NCBI GenBank assembly: GCA_964537925.1
Contig: CAZICV010000001.1
Span: 434,001 to 498,000, forward strand
DNA from: SLDF01 sp964537925
GTDB lineage: Bacteria > Bacteroidota > Bacteroidia > Chitinophagales > Saprospiraceae
Direction: 5' to 3'
Length of the DNA: 64,000 bases
Shown here: piece after piece, positions 16,807-25,127 of the stretch
How the letters are laid out: every line of letters starts with the position of its first letter
How positions within the stretch are numbered: the first letter of the stretch is position 1
Position numbers and translations under genes: made by a program
The notes under the pieces: generated by a model
The model's database searches: none
What the model saw: only the letters and a program-made list of their open reading frames with translations
What the model was told of the DNA's origin: nothing

Positions 16807-17790
16807 ATGAACACTAACCAGAATGCCGCAAATAAGCAACGGACCATCTTCATCGTGGTCACCGTCCTGCTACTCGGTATCATCGGTTTTTTGTTGATCA
16901 ACAACAGCCAGAAGTCCAAACAGCTCGACCAGCAGACCGTCGAACTGGATGATGCGGAAAAACTGCAGATGGACCTGGAAAAACAATATTATGATGCGCT
17001 CAGTGAACTCGAACAACAACGTGGCACCAACGAGCAACTCAATGCCATGATCGAATCACAGAAAGAGGAGTTGAAACAACAAAAAGACCAGATCAGCCAA
17101 TTGATCCGTACGAAAGGCGACCTTGACCAGGCCCGTTCGCAAATGAAACAGTTACGCGTCCAGGTGGATGGTTACCTGGCAGAACTTGAGAACCTCAGGG
17201 CTCAGAACGAAGAGCTGACCTCCCGCAACAGCGAACTCACAGAAGTCAATACACAGCTGGGATCCGAGATCCAGCGCGAACGCATGGAAAAAGAAGACCT
17301 GGCCTCTGCCAAGGCTGCACTTACGAGCGAAAAAGAACGCCTGGAAAGCAACAATATGAACCTCACCCGCAAGGTAACAAAGGCTTCCATGGTACCGGTA
17401 AGCAGTATAGAAGTCACCGGCGTACAAGTAAAGGAAAGTGGTAAGGAACGCAAGAAAAAACGCGCATCCAGTGTAGACCGTCTCAAGATCTGCTTCTCCG
17501 CACTGGAAAACAAAGTCACAGACGCAGGCTACGAGCGTTTCTACATACGTGTGATCAATCCAATTGGTGAGACGATCGCCGTTGACGACAAGGGTTCAGG
17601 CACTTTCATCTCCAGCGAGTCGAACGAGCAGCTGCGTTATACGCAGATCCAGGAGATCGAATACAGCAACGCCAAAGCAGCTACCTGTCTCAACTGGGAC
17701 GGCGACGGCGACTTTGCGCCCGGTGATTACAAAATAGAGATCTACAACAAAGGTTACCTGGCAGGTCAGGGTACTTTCAAACTGAAATAA
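16807..17790 (+). CDS. Single-pass membrane protein with long periplasmic coiled coil
   Basis: 327-residue protein. A short basic cytoplasmic tail is followed by one membrane segment (TIFIVVTVLLLGIIGFLLI, residues about 13-31). A heptad-patterned coiled coil of about 160 residues, rich in Glu, Gln, Leu and Lys, follows (EKLQMDLEKQYYDALSELEQ onward). A compact C-terminal beta-rich domain of about 110 residues (RLKICFSALENKV to GQGTFKLK) has a conserved-looking CLNWDGDGDFAPGDY loop. The layout suggests a periplasmic scaffold or sensor spanning from the inner membrane. I do not know a named family. It is followed by a strong terminator. Confidence 0.8.
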   Translation: MNTNQNAANKQRTIFIVVTVLLLGIIGFLLINNSQKSKQLDQQTVELDDAEKLQMDLEKQYYDALSELEQQRGTNEQLNAMIESQKEELKQQKDQISQLIRTKGDLDQARSQMKQLRVQVDGYLAELENLRAQNEELTSRNSELTEVNTQLGSEIQRERMEKEDLASAKAALTSEKERLESNNMNLTRKVTKASMVPVSSIEVTGVQVKESGKERKKKRASSVDRLKICFSALENKVTDAGYERFYIRVINPIGETIAVDDKGSGTFISSESNEQLRYTQIQEIEYSNAKAATCLNWDGDGDFAPGDYKIEIYNKGYLAGQGTFKLK

Positions 17791-17830
17791 TCTTCGCCGC
17801 ATACATCACGAGGTGTAGCAGCGGGCACGA

Positions 17831-17867
17831 AAGAGGGCTTTGCCGGATGGCAAAGCCCTCTTCTTTT
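17831..17867 (+). terminator. Strong intrinsic terminator after the coiled-coil gene
   Basis: A perfect 14-bp stem (AAGAGGGCTTTGCC, 17831-17844, with its complement at 17849-17862), a 4-base loop GGAT and a following CTTTTG tract, 40 bp after the stop codon. Confidence 0.92.
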
Positions 17868-17974
17868 GTATACTATCCATCACCTATTGGCAGACAGGCC
17901 GAAGCTCTTGGTCCAAAAATGGAGGCTCTTGATCGGAGACCGCGCATATAGCGAGGCAGAACACGTTTTTCCTC

Positions 17975-17982
17975 TATATTTG
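17975..17982 (+). promoter_or_regulatory. Bacteroidota -7 box upstream of signal peptidase gene
   Basis: TATATTTG matches TAnnTTTG exactly and lies 22 bp before the GTG start at 18005. No good TTG is seen at the -33 position, so the match rests on the -7 box alone. Confidence 0.5.
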
Positions 17983-18004
17983 CTTAACCCTAAAAAACAC
18001 GCTT

Positions 18005-19579
18005 GTGAGTATCCTCATCTTTCTACTGATCTTCTATGTACTGCTCTCACTGAGCCTGATGCCCCTCTTCCGCAAGGCCGGGCAGAACCCGATGCATGCG
18101 CTGATCCCCGGACTCAACTTCGTGGTATGGAACAGGATCACCGGCCAGCCCGCCTGGTGGGTATTGCTCCTGCTGCTGCCGATAGTCAACTTCTTCATCT
18201 TCGCCGGTATGGCAGTCGACATGGTACGTTCGTTTGGATACTACAAGTTCAGGCACAGTGCGTTGGCCGTGATCTATGCTCCGATCATTTTTTTCATCAT
18301 TGGCAGAGATGACAAAGCACAGTACCTGGGGCAGATCGTACCGATGGAACGCGACTTCAAACACCAGTTGCGCGAGGCCCGCAAAAGAAAAGATGCTGCC
18401 GGTATGCAGAAGCTTTCCCGCAGCCCGCTCTACAAGCCAGGATGGAGAGATACGGTCGAATCCATCGTTTTCGCCGTATTTGCTGCTGCCTTTATCCGGA
18501 TGTTCCTCATAGAAGCCTACATGATACCTACACCGTCGATGGAAGGGTCGTTGCTCGTAGGAGATCACCTCTTCGTCAGCAAGATGCACTATGGGATCCG
18601 CATGCCGATGACTGTACTGCAGATTCCCTTGCTGTACAACCGGATACCTTTCATCAACCGCGAAAGCTACCTGAAAGAGCCACACCTGGGCTACAGGAGA
18701 TTGCCCGCGCTGCAGTCGGTCGAGCGCTTTGACCCCGTGGTATTCAATTACCCCGACGGCGACTCAGTATACGTGCTGCCTGAGCGCTCATACAGCTACC
18801 ACGACATACGACAGGCAGGAGACCAGTCTTTCACACGGGCCGGTATTCCGCTCACGACCAGGCCTATAGACAAGAAAGATCACTATATCAAGCGCTGTAT
18901 CGGCTTGCCCGGAGATACACTACAGATCCGCGACCGGGAAGTGTATATCAACGGTCAGAAGACTGAAGATCCAACCGAAATCCAGTTTCTCTACCAGATC
19001 CGGTCCGGCGCACCGCTCAACCTGGCCAAGCTCCAGGAATGGGGAATCGACATCAATGAGATGAGCAGCTCCCGGAACCTCTTTGCCCTGACCAACAGCC
19101 AGGTGGAAAAAGTAAAAAGTCTCGGCCCCGATGTGCAGGTAGAAATCATCACCGCAGGCCCCAACGGCCAGAATCCCAATTATTACTTCCCGCACGACAG
19201 CGCCAACTTCAGGGACTGGAGCCCGGACAATTTCGGACCGTTGTATATTCCCAAAGCCGGTGCGACAGTCTCCATTAGCCCGCAGACCATTGCTCCTTAC
19301 CGCCGGATCATCTCTGTATTTGAAGGACATGACCTCCAGGAGAAGGATGGCAAGATCTATATCGATGGCAAGGAAGCTGATAGCTACACATTTGCCCAGA
19401 ACTACTACTGGATGATGGGCGACAACAGGCACAACTCTGAAGACAGCCGGGTATGGGGATATGTGCCGGAAGACCATATCGTGGGCAAACCACTCTTCAT
19501 CTGGCTGTCTACGAAAAACGGAAGTTTACGCAACGGTATCAGGTGGGAACGCATGTTTACCACCGCCAACAGGCGCTAG
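18005..19579 (+). CDS. lepB: Signal peptidase I
   Basis: 524-residue inner-membrane peptidase of the large Bacteroidota type. It has several N-terminal hydrophobic segments and a DUF5684-like membrane region, then the S26 catalytic part. The serine box PTPSMEGSLLVGD places the nucleophile at Ser178. The lysine box YIKRCIGLPGD places the general base at Lys296. The C-terminal box GDNRHNSEDSRVWG is intact. It removes signal peptides from exported proteins at the outer face of the membrane. A long insertion (about residues 315-450) separates the lysine box from the last box. The start is GTG at 18005; no in-frame ATG precedes the first membrane segment. Confidence 0.95.
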   Translation: MSILIFLLIFYVLLSLSLMPLFRKAGQNPMHALIPGLNFVVWNRITGQPAWWVLLLLLPIVNFFIFAGMAVDMVRSFGYYKFRHSALAVIYAPIIFFIIGRDDKAQYLGQIVPMERDFKHQLREARKRKDAAGMQKLSRSPLYKPGWRDTVESIVFAVFAAAFIRMFLIEAYMIPTPSMEGSLLVGDHLFVSKMHYGIRMPMTVLQIPLLYNRIPFINRESYLKEPHLGYRRLPALQSVERFDPVVFNYPDGDSVYVLPERSYSYHDIRQAGDQSFTRAGIPLTTRPIDKKDHYIKRCIGLPGDTLQIRDREVYINGQKTEDPTEIQFLYQIRSGAPLNLAKLQEWGIDINEMSSSRNLFALTNSQVEKVKSLGPDVQVEIITAGPNGQNPNYYFPHDSANFRDWSPDNFGPLYIPKAGATVSISPQTIAPYRRIISVFEGHDLQEKDGKIYIDGKEADSYTFAQNYYWMMGDNRHNSEDSRVWGYVPEDHIVGKPLFIWLSTKNGSLRNGIRWERMFTTANRR

Positions 19580-19648
19580 AAAAGTGGACTGACAATATTC
19601 TTTTTAAGAAAACCTGCCTCCAAAACTGTGAGATCAATATAATCTGCG

Positions 19649-19656
19649 TATGTTTG
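19649..19656 (+). promoter_or_regulatory. Bacteroidota promoter -7 box for the cold-shock gene
   Basis: TATGTTTG (TAnnTTTG) at 19649-19656 with CTG (one mismatch to TTG) exactly 20 bp upstream at 19626-19628. The predicted leader to the ATG is about 15 nt. Confidence 0.55.
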
Positions 19657-19675
19657 CACACATTAACATATGATT

Positions 19676-19867
19676 ATGAACAGAGGAAAAGTAAAATTTT
19701 TTAATGAATCAAAAGGTTTTGGATTCATTAAGGAGGATGGAACAGACAAAGAATACTTTGTCCACTTCACAGGCCTGGTCGATAAGGTCAAGGAGAATGA
19801 TGAAGTAACTTTCGATCTTCAGGAAGGAAGGAAAGGATTGATTGCAGTAAACGTCAAGCTGGCTTAA
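19676..19867 (+). CDS. CspA-family cold-shock protein
   Basis: 63-residue OB-fold protein with both RNA-binding motifs: KGFGFI (RNP1) and YFVHFTGL (RNP2-like), opening with MNRGKVKFFNESKG. Cold-shock domain proteins bind single-stranded RNA and DNA and act as RNA chaperones. An in-frame ATG six bases earlier (19670) would add Met-Ile; the conserved family start is the ATG at 19676. The gene is a single unit with its own promoter box and terminator. The reading frame is AT-richer than its neighbours, as is common for highly expressed small genes here. Confidence 0.95.
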   Translation: MNRGKVKFFNESKGFGFIKEDGTDKEYFVHFTGLVDKVKENDEVTFDLQEGRKGLIAVNVKLA

Positions 19868-19899
19868 GGCTTAATACTACATTTTAATGAAATTCCTCG

Positions 19900-19930
19900 G
19901 AGGCTGCCTGATACCAGGCAGCCTCTTCTA
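19900..19930 (+). terminator. Terminator after the cold-shock gene
   Basis: A perfect 11-bp stem (GAGGCTGCCTG 19900-19910, complement 19915-19925) with loop ATAC, then TTCTAGTTTG. The T tract is broken but the position, 32 bp after the stop, fits. Confidence 0.75.
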
Positions 19931-19980
19931 GTTTGTCGACCAATCTGCCTAAGAGCCCTTCCGCGAACTCTTGTTCCATC

Positions 19981-20017
19981 AAAAACAAAACAGGGTTGCC
20001 CGAAGAGGACAACCCTG
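19981..20017 (-). terminator. Minus-strand terminator after the CBS-domain gene
   Basis: CAGGGTTG (19991-19998) pairs with CAACCCTG (20010-20017), extended by two further G-C pairs past one mismatch. Read on the minus strand the stem is followed by TTTTGTTTTT. It lies about 65 bp after the stop codon of the CBS-domain gene. Confidence 0.75.
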
Positions 20018-20083
20018 CCTGACCGGGCACAGTCCGCCATCATTAAGCGGCCCTGATGCCCCTACCAATCCTGGCGGACAGTT

Positions 20084-20506
20084 TTATTTCTTTAGCATCG
20101 GGCTCAGGATTTCCCTGTTGGGATACTCCTTGCGATGGGTGTACTTCAATACATCGAAAGTAGTGACGATCCCTACCAAAACACCATTGTCCACGATTGG
20201 CAATGCATGGAAGAGATTTTCAAGAAATATCTCACAGGCTGTACCCACTTTGGCCGTGGATTCCAGTGTAGCCAGTTTCTGCGACATCACAGACCTGACG
20301 CTGACATCCGCATACTGGTCATGCCCCTTACCCATCTTGAAAAGATCATAGGTGGTGACCAGGCCTACCAGGCGATCTTCTTCCACGACAGGGATATGGT
20401 GGATACGGTAACTGGTAAAAATCTCTTTCACTCTGTTCAGATCGTCGTCCGGCGAAATCGTGATCAGGTCAGTGCTCATAATCGAAGCAACAGGTTCGTT
20501 CATCAT
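20084..20506 (-). CDS. Tandem CBS-domain protein
   Basis: About 140-residue protein made of two CBS motifs: VASIMSTDLITISPDDDLNRVKEIF with HHIPVVEEDRLVGLVTTYDL, then VRSVMSQKLATLESTAKVGTACEIF with HALPIVDNGVLVGIVTTFDVL. CBS pairs bind adenine nucleotides and act as energy or ligand sensors, usually for a partner protein. There is no fused effector domain, so it is a stand-alone sensor. The start at 20506 (or 20503) removes an upstream extension with no family similarity. No partner gene is adjacent. Confidence 0.9.
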   Translation of the reverse strand: MMNEPVASIMSTDLITISPDDDLNRVKEIFTSYRIHHIPVVEEDRLVGLVTTYDLFKMGKGHDQYADVSVRSVMSQKLATLESTAKVGTACEIFLENLFHALPIVDNGVLVGIVTTFDVLKYTHRKEYPNREILSPMLKK

Positions 20507-20653
20507 AATCTTACGAGGTTTATTGAATTCAGCATTTAACTCCAAAATATAACTTTTATCCGATACCTCAAAGCAAAGCGCCACCGGCTTGTGCAAAATC
20601 AGCAGGCCGGTTCATCGACGCAATGTTTCACCTTATGCGGGCCAAAAAATCAA

Positions 20654-20661
20654 TACATTTG
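20654..20661 (+). promoter_or_regulatory. Bacteroidota -7 box upstream of the 20.7-24.6 kb run
   Basis: TACATTTG matches TAnnTTTG and lies 23 bp before the GTG start at 20685. No clear -33 TTG is seen. Confidence 0.45.
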
Positions 20662-20684
20662 TTAGTGGAACCATAGTCCGCCCT

Positions 20685-21587
20685 GTGAAACAAAGGCGCT
20701 ACTTCCTTGCTTTGATGCTGGCAGCCTGTATGCCGGCCACCTGGATCCAGGCGCAACTGCCTGTATGCAATCTCTATTATTTTACGCTCGAAGACACGGA
20801 CGGAGACAAGCTCCGGCTTGCCTCGCCCAGGCTACTCAGCGGCTTCCATACCGAAGGGTACAATAATCAGCCTAGCTTCTTCAACGATCACCTCATTTAC
20901 TTCGTGACCGACCGGGACGGTAGCCAGACAGACATATACAGTGCGGATATGCGCGCACAGGTACTGACACGTATCACCGAGACGCCCGAATCGGAGTATT
21001 CGCCCCGCCTGTTTGGAAGGGGTCAGCTCAATTGCATACGTGTAGACGCAGCGGACAAAGAGATACAACGCATATGGGAGTATCCGCTTGACAGGAAACA
21101 CGAAGGCGGCGCCATATACTCCGAGATCACCAATGCAGGTTACTACATGCGTTGGGGCACGGACTCGCTGGCGGTCTTTCTGACCGGAGAGCCACATACA
21201 CTGAAAGCCATAATCAGGGGCACTCAATACAGGGAGCTGGTCGGCCGCAATATAGGCCGATGTATAGACAGGACAGTTGAGGGCTCACTGCTCTATGTGC
21301 ATAAGTACATGCCTTCGGAATACTATCTCAAAAGGTATGAATGGGCAACGCGCAAGTCAGATATCTGGATCAGGATGCCTGCAGATACTGAGGACTTTGC
21401 TGTAATGCGCGATGGTCGTATACTCTGCGCCAGTGGCAGCTCCATATATATAGCCGACCCTGCGCGTGGGGATAAAGACTGGACTCCCGTAGAAGACCTG
21501 CGGTGGTATGGTTTCAGTAAGATCACCCGGCTGGCCGTCAACCCGTCCAATACCGCTATCGTACTGGTGGTAGAATCAAATCCATGA
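20685..21587 (+). CDS. Exported TolB-like beta-propeller (WD40/PD40) protein
   Basis: 300-residue protein beginning at a GTG with a good signal peptide (KQRR, a hydrophobic core, cleavage near IQAQ). The mature part has repeats of the PD40 type, such as NQPSFFNDHLIYFVTDRDGSQ followed by DIYSADMRAQVLTRITETPESEYSPRLF, as in TolB-like propellers. The GTG start is chosen because it alone gives the export signal; the ATG at 20715 would cut the hydrophobic core. It is the first gene of a four-gene run with 4-bp, 1-bp and 31-bp gaps. The role is probably in periplasmic protein contact, and no partner is identified. Confidence 0.8.
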   Translation: MKQRRYFLALMLAACMPATWIQAQLPVCNLYYFTLEDTDGDKLRLASPRLLSGFHTEGYNNQPSFFNDHLIYFVTDRDGSQTDIYSADMRAQVLTRITETPESEYSPRLFGRGQLNCIRVDAADKEIQRIWEYPLDRKHEGGAIYSEITNAGYYMRWGTDSLAVFLTGEPHTLKAIIRGTQYRELVGRNIGRCIDRTVEGSLLYVHKYMPSEYYLKRYEWATRKSDIWIRMPADTEDFAVMRDGRILCASGSSIYIADPARGDKDWTPVEDLRWYGFSKITRLAVNPSNTAIVLVVESNP

Positions 21588-21591
21588 TACA

Positions 21592-22206
21592 ATGATCCTT
21601 CGACTGTTATTACCTTGCTTTCTTTTCTGCTTCCATCTGGTCCGGGGACAGGAAGACTGGCTGCAATCACTTGAGGTACACAGGCAAAAGTACCGGACTA
21701 CCTACCTCCAGCCCGAAAGACAGGTCTATGAAGCCCGGGACACACAGTATCTGCGCTTCTTCGACCCGGATGATACCTACAGAGTCATTGCCCGTTTTGA
21801 ACCCGATACAAACGCCAGGCCTTTTCTGATGCCTACTTACAGCGGCCAGAAACAACGTATGTATCGTGCATATGGCACATTGCATTTCAGGCTCGAAGGC
21901 AGCCCATATCAGCTTACGGTGTACCGGATGGCAGAGCCCTCGCCCCTGTCGGCAGGATTGCTTTTCCTGCCCTTCAAAGATCCCAGCAACGGCGAAGAAA
22001 CCTACGGTGGCGGACGATACCTCGAAATGCGCATGAGCGACCTAGACGATCCCTCGCAGGTCATCCTGGATTTCAACTTTTGTTACAACCCGCTCTGTGC
22101 CTATTCTGACAAGTTCAATTGCCCGATCCCACCGGCCGAAAATCACCTTGATGTCGTCATCGCAGCCGGAGAGAAGGCTTTCGCCCGGCCCGATGCAAAG
22201 CACTGA
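21592..22206 (+). CDS. DUF1684-family exported protein
   Basis: 204-residue protein with an N-terminal signal (LRLLLPCFLFCFHLVRGQ). The body carries the DUF1684 features: YLRFFDPDDTYRV, LTVYR, LLFLPFKDPSNGEETYGGGRYLE and the Cys-containing end NFCYNPLCAYSDKFNCPIPPAEN. The family is common in Bacteroidota and Actinobacteria, often in one or two copies, and has no proven biochemical role. The gene starts 4 bp after the propeller gene and ends 1 bp before the metal-receptor gene, so it is probably cotranscribed and coupled. Confidence 0.87.
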   Translation: MILRLLLPCFLFCFHLVRGQEDWLQSLEVHRQKYRTTYLQPERQVYEARDTQYLRFFDPDDTYRVIARFEPDTNARPFLMPTYSGQKQRMYRAYGTLHFRLEGSPYQLTVYRMAEPSPLSAGLLFLPFKDPSNGEETYGGGRYLEMRMSDLDDPSQVILDFNFCYNPLCAYSDKFNCPIPPAENHLDVVIAAGEKAFARPDAKH

Positions 22207-22207
22207 C

Positions 22208-23002
22208 ATGCCGGAACATACCGTACGGGACCAGATGGACAGATCGGTGACCGCTCCGCTCCGCCCGCAACGTATCATTTCAACTGTGCCGTCGCAGACA
22301 GAGCTCTTGTATGACCTCGGCCTGGGCCACAGAGTGGCCGGTGTGACCCGGTTCTGCATACACCCTGCCGGGGAACTGGCCGGAACTGCGCGGGTAGGCG
22401 GCACCAAATCCCTCAGCATGTCGCGCATAGAGGCGCTGGATCCTGACCTGATCATCGCCAACAAAGAAGAAAATCACCGCGACCAGATCGAAGAGCTGGC
22501 AGACCGGTACCCGGTCTGGATCAGTGATATACGGACATTGGAAGACGCACTGGATATGATCCGCCGCATAGGCATACTTTGCGACGTACAGGCACAAGGA
22601 GAAGCACTTGCCCGCAAACTGAATGTGCTGTACGAGCCGCTCCGGGAGGCGCTTGCAATACCGGGTGCAGGATTCGCTTACCTGATCTGGCGCAGACCCT
22701 GGATGGCAGCAGGCAACGATACCTTCATCCACTCGCTGATGACTTATATGGGTATGGCCAATGCTTTCGGGCACCTGTCCCGGTACCCGGAACTCAGTGA
22801 AGAGGATCTTGCAGAGGCCAGACCTTCCCACATATTGCTTTCTTCTGAACCTTACCCGTTCTCCGCCAAACATATATCCGAACTTCAGGCTATCTGTCCC
22901 AGTGCCAGGATCGTATTAGTAGATGGGGAATTCTTCTCCTGGTACGGCAGCAGGCTCGTGCCGGCCGCAGCCTATTTTACTTCGCTGAAATCAATATTTT
23001 AG
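22208..23002 (+). CDS. Helical-backbone metal/cobalamin receptor-like protein (BtuF-type fold, no signal peptide)
   Basis: About 264-residue protein with BtuF/FhuD-type periplasmic binding protein motifs: RIISTVPSQTELLYDLGLGHRVAGVT at the N-terminus, then TKSLSMSRIEALDPDLIIANKEEN and the long central helix with the second lobe. No signal peptide or lipobox is seen in any start (22208, or 22193 inside the previous gene), so it appears cytoplasmic. Signal-less members like this are common in Bacteroidota and their ligand is not known. It follows the DUF1684 gene by 1 bp. Confidence 0.83.
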   Translation: MPEHTVRDQMDRSVTAPLRPQRIISTVPSQTELLYDLGLGHRVAGVTRFCIHPAGELAGTARVGGTKSLSMSRIEALDPDLIIANKEENHRDQIEELADRYPVWISDIRTLEDALDMIRRIGILCDVQAQGEALARKLNVLYEPLREALAIPGAGFAYLIWRRPWMAAGNDTFIHSLMTYMGMANAFGHLSRYPELSEEDLAEARPSHILLSSEPYPFSAKHISELQAICPSARIVLVDGEFFSWYGSRLVPAAAYFTSLKSIF

Positions 23003-23033
23003 CGGCGCGATTCGTTCAGTCAAAAAAGACCCT

Positions 23034-24653
23034 ATGCTCAAACAGCTACTTCTGCTTACCTGTATACTCACCGGATTCAGCAGCATCGCACAGCAAAGCG
23101 ACGTACAGCGCTCCTGGCTTGTGCAGTTCAGATCGGCCGCAGATGCACGATCAGCTATGGAACCCGGACGCGAGAGCAGACCTGCCCTTGATCTGCACTG
23201 GAAGACACTCTCCGGGAGACTGTCGATGTATGAAGTCACCTGGGATCCGGCAATCGTCGGGGCTGCTTCCGTAAAGGCCCATCTCGAAGCATTCCCGGGC
23301 CTGATCTCCCTGCAGGCCGATGCAGAAGTACAACTGCGCGACCTGCGGCCAAACGATGCGGACTACTCACTCCAATACTACCTGGACCTGATCGGTGCCC
23401 CTGCGGCCTGGGCGCAGGCTACAGGAGGAGTCACAGCCCTGGGCGATACGATCGTGGCGGCTGTGCTCGAACGCGGGGCCGGGGATCCCCTGCATGAAGA
23501 CCTGCAGGGCCTGTTTTGGTACAACCATGCAGAAGTGCCCGGCGACGGCATAGACAATGACGGCAACGGCTTCATAGACGACTACGCCGGGATCAATATA
23601 ATCACCGGCAACGATCAGCACCAGGGAGACATAGAGAACCACGCGACCCCCGTATGCGGTATCATAGGGGCCAATGGCAACAATGGTATCGGTGTCGCGG
23701 GAATCAACTGGCAATCAAAGATCCTGATGATCAGCGGTGTAAGGCAGATCAGTCACATCATACAGGCATACGACTATGTCATCGACATGCGCCGGCGCTA
23801 CGAGGAATCCGGCGGCCGCGAAGGCGCTTTCATCGTGGTGACGAATGCTTCCTTTGGCATCGATGGCGCATTCCCGGAGGAAGAGCCTATGTGGTGCGCC
23901 ATGTACGACGCCCTGGGTGAAGCCGGGATTCTGTCAGCTACAGCTACGGCCAACTCGCCGGTAGATGTGGACCGTGATGGCGACCTGCCTACTACCTGCC
24001 CCAGTGACTACCTGATCGGCGTTACAAATACCAACAGGCAGGACCGCAAAGCATCCAATGCCGCTTTTGGCAAGACCAGTATAGACCTCGGTGCACCGGG
24101 ATCCAATGTGTATACTACATTCAGCCAACATCAGTACGGCTCCTTCGACGGTACTTCTGCCGCTACACCTGTAGTAGCCGGCGCTATCGCCCTGTTATAC
24201 AGTATGCCTTCTGCAAACCTGGCGGAAGCATGGCGTACCGATGCTGCCGCACTCTCCCTGGAGATCAAACAGATACTGATCCAGACCGCCCACCCTATAG
24301 ACGACCTGCGCAACCGCACGGTATCGGGCGGGCGGCTCGACCTGCGGGCTGCCATGCTCGAACTGGCCCGGAGATATGGCACCTGGGCGCCTGAATACAG
24401 CCTCTCCAACCTGCACCCCAACCCGGCGCATGACGTGCTGTATTACTCGCTCCATACACCAGAGGCCGGCAGCCATGAAGTACTGGTAGTCAACCTGCTC
24501 GGGCAGATCGTTCACCGGGAAACCAGGGAGACAAGTCTGTTCGACAATACAAGACTCCATATCGATACGGCCCCCCTGGCGCCGGGTCAATATTTTCTGG
24601 CTATACGCGACCAGAAGAAAATCGTCACCAGGCCTTTCGTCAAGATGCTGTGA
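23034..24653 (+). CDS. Type IX-secreted subtilisin-like (S8) serine protease with an altered Asp site
   Basis: 539-residue protein with a signal peptide ending SSIAQ, an I9-like propeptide region (about 22-105), a subtilase domain and a C-terminal type A sorting domain of type IX secretion (LHPNPAHDVLYY to the end, about the last 75 residues). His203 (NHATPVCGIIGA), oxyanion Asn271 (TNASFG) and Ser375 (DGTSAATP) are present. The usual catalytic Asp motif DTG is replaced by LERG, with Glu146 at the Asp position. It would be a surface or secreted protease if active. It is the last gene of the 20.7 kb run. Confidence 0.9.
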   Translation: MLKQLLLLTCILTGFSSIAQQSDVQRSWLVQFRSAADARSAMEPGRESRPALDLHWKTLSGRLSMYEVTWDPAIVGAASVKAHLEAFPGLISLQADAEVQLRDLRPNDADYSLQYYLDLIGAPAAWAQATGGVTALGDTIVAAVLERGAGDPLHEDLQGLFWYNHAEVPGDGIDNDGNGFIDDYAGINIITGNDQHQGDIENHATPVCGIIGANGNNGIGVAGINWQSKILMISGVRQISHIIQAYDYVIDMRRRYEESGGREGAFIVVTNASFGIDGAFPEEEPMWCAMYDALGEAGILSATATANSPVDVDRDGDLPTTCPSDYLIGVTNTNRQDRKASNAAFGKTSIDLGAPGSNVYTTFSQHQYGSFDGTSAATPVVAGAIALLYSMPSANLAEAWRTDAAALSLEIKQILIQTAHPIDDLRNRTVSGGRLDLRAAMLELARRYGTWAPEYSLSNLHPNPAHDVLYYSLHTPEAGSHEVLVVNLLGQIVHRETRETSLFDNTRLHIDTAPLAPGQYFLAIRDQKKIVTRPFVKML

Positions 24654-24698
24654 AATAATTTTTTTGCAGCCAGTGCCTGGAAATCGGACTTGCCGCGT

Positions 24699-24706
24699 TA
24701 TATTTG
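24699..24706 (+). promoter_or_regulatory. Promoter -7 box for tRNA-Arg and the rpmB operon
   Basis: TATATTTG (TAnnTTTG) at 24699-24706, with CTG (one mismatch to TTG) 19 bp upstream. It lies 18 bp before the first base of the tRNA. Confidence 0.55.
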
Positions 24707-24724
24707 CAGCCTGATTCCAGAAAT

Positions 24725-24798
24725 GGCTTCGTAGCTCAATTGGATAGAGCATCTGACTACGGATCAGAAGGTTGCAGGTTCGAGTCCTGCCGAAGTCA
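24725..24798 (+). tRNA. tRNA-Arg (anticodon ACG)
   Basis: A full cloverleaf can be drawn. The acceptor stem is GGCTTCG with CGAAGTC (one G-U), the D arm is GCTC/GAGC, the anticodon stem is TCTGA/TCAGA around loop CTACGGA with anticodon ACG, and the T arm is GCAGG/CCTGC with TTCGAGT. The discriminator base is A at 24798. The CCA end is not encoded. The gene precedes rpmB by 55 bp. Confidence 0.96.
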
Positions 24799-24853
24799 CG
24801 AAAACTTTGAAGAGCGCGCTGCCTCAGACCGGGGCGGCACAAAGCAGAATGTT

Positions 24854-25105
24854 ATGTCGAAGATTTGTCAGTTGACCGGAAAACGCCCTGTAAGCGGCAA
24901 CAACGTGTCTCACTCCAACAGGAAGACGAGACGTCGTTTCCTGCCGAACTTGCAGACCAAGCGCTTTTATGTACCGGAAGTCCAGGAGTGGATCACCCTG
25001 AAAGTATCTACCCAGGCGATCCGCACGATCGACAAGATGGGTGTATACGAGTACGTAAAGAAACTGGAAAAGAAAGGTATCGATACAGGCGTACGCTTTA
25101 ATTAA
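24854..25105 (+). CDS. rpmB: 50S ribosomal protein L28
   Basis: 83-residue basic protein with the L28 opening MSKICQLTGKRPVSGNNVSHSNRKTRR, containing the conserved TGKRP and SH-N-KT-RR residues. It is a structural component of the large ribosomal subunit. The ATG at 24854 is the family start; the longer open frame runs back through the tRNA and is not coding. It heads the block rpmB, rpmG, DUF4295 gene, ftsY. Confidence 0.98.
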   Translation: MSKICQLTGKRPVSGNNVSHSNRKTRRRFLPNLQTKRFYVPEVQEWITLKVSTQAIRTIDKMGVYEYVKKLEKKGIDTGVRFN

Positions 25106-25127
25106 AGAAGTAGAGAACTGAAGTATT

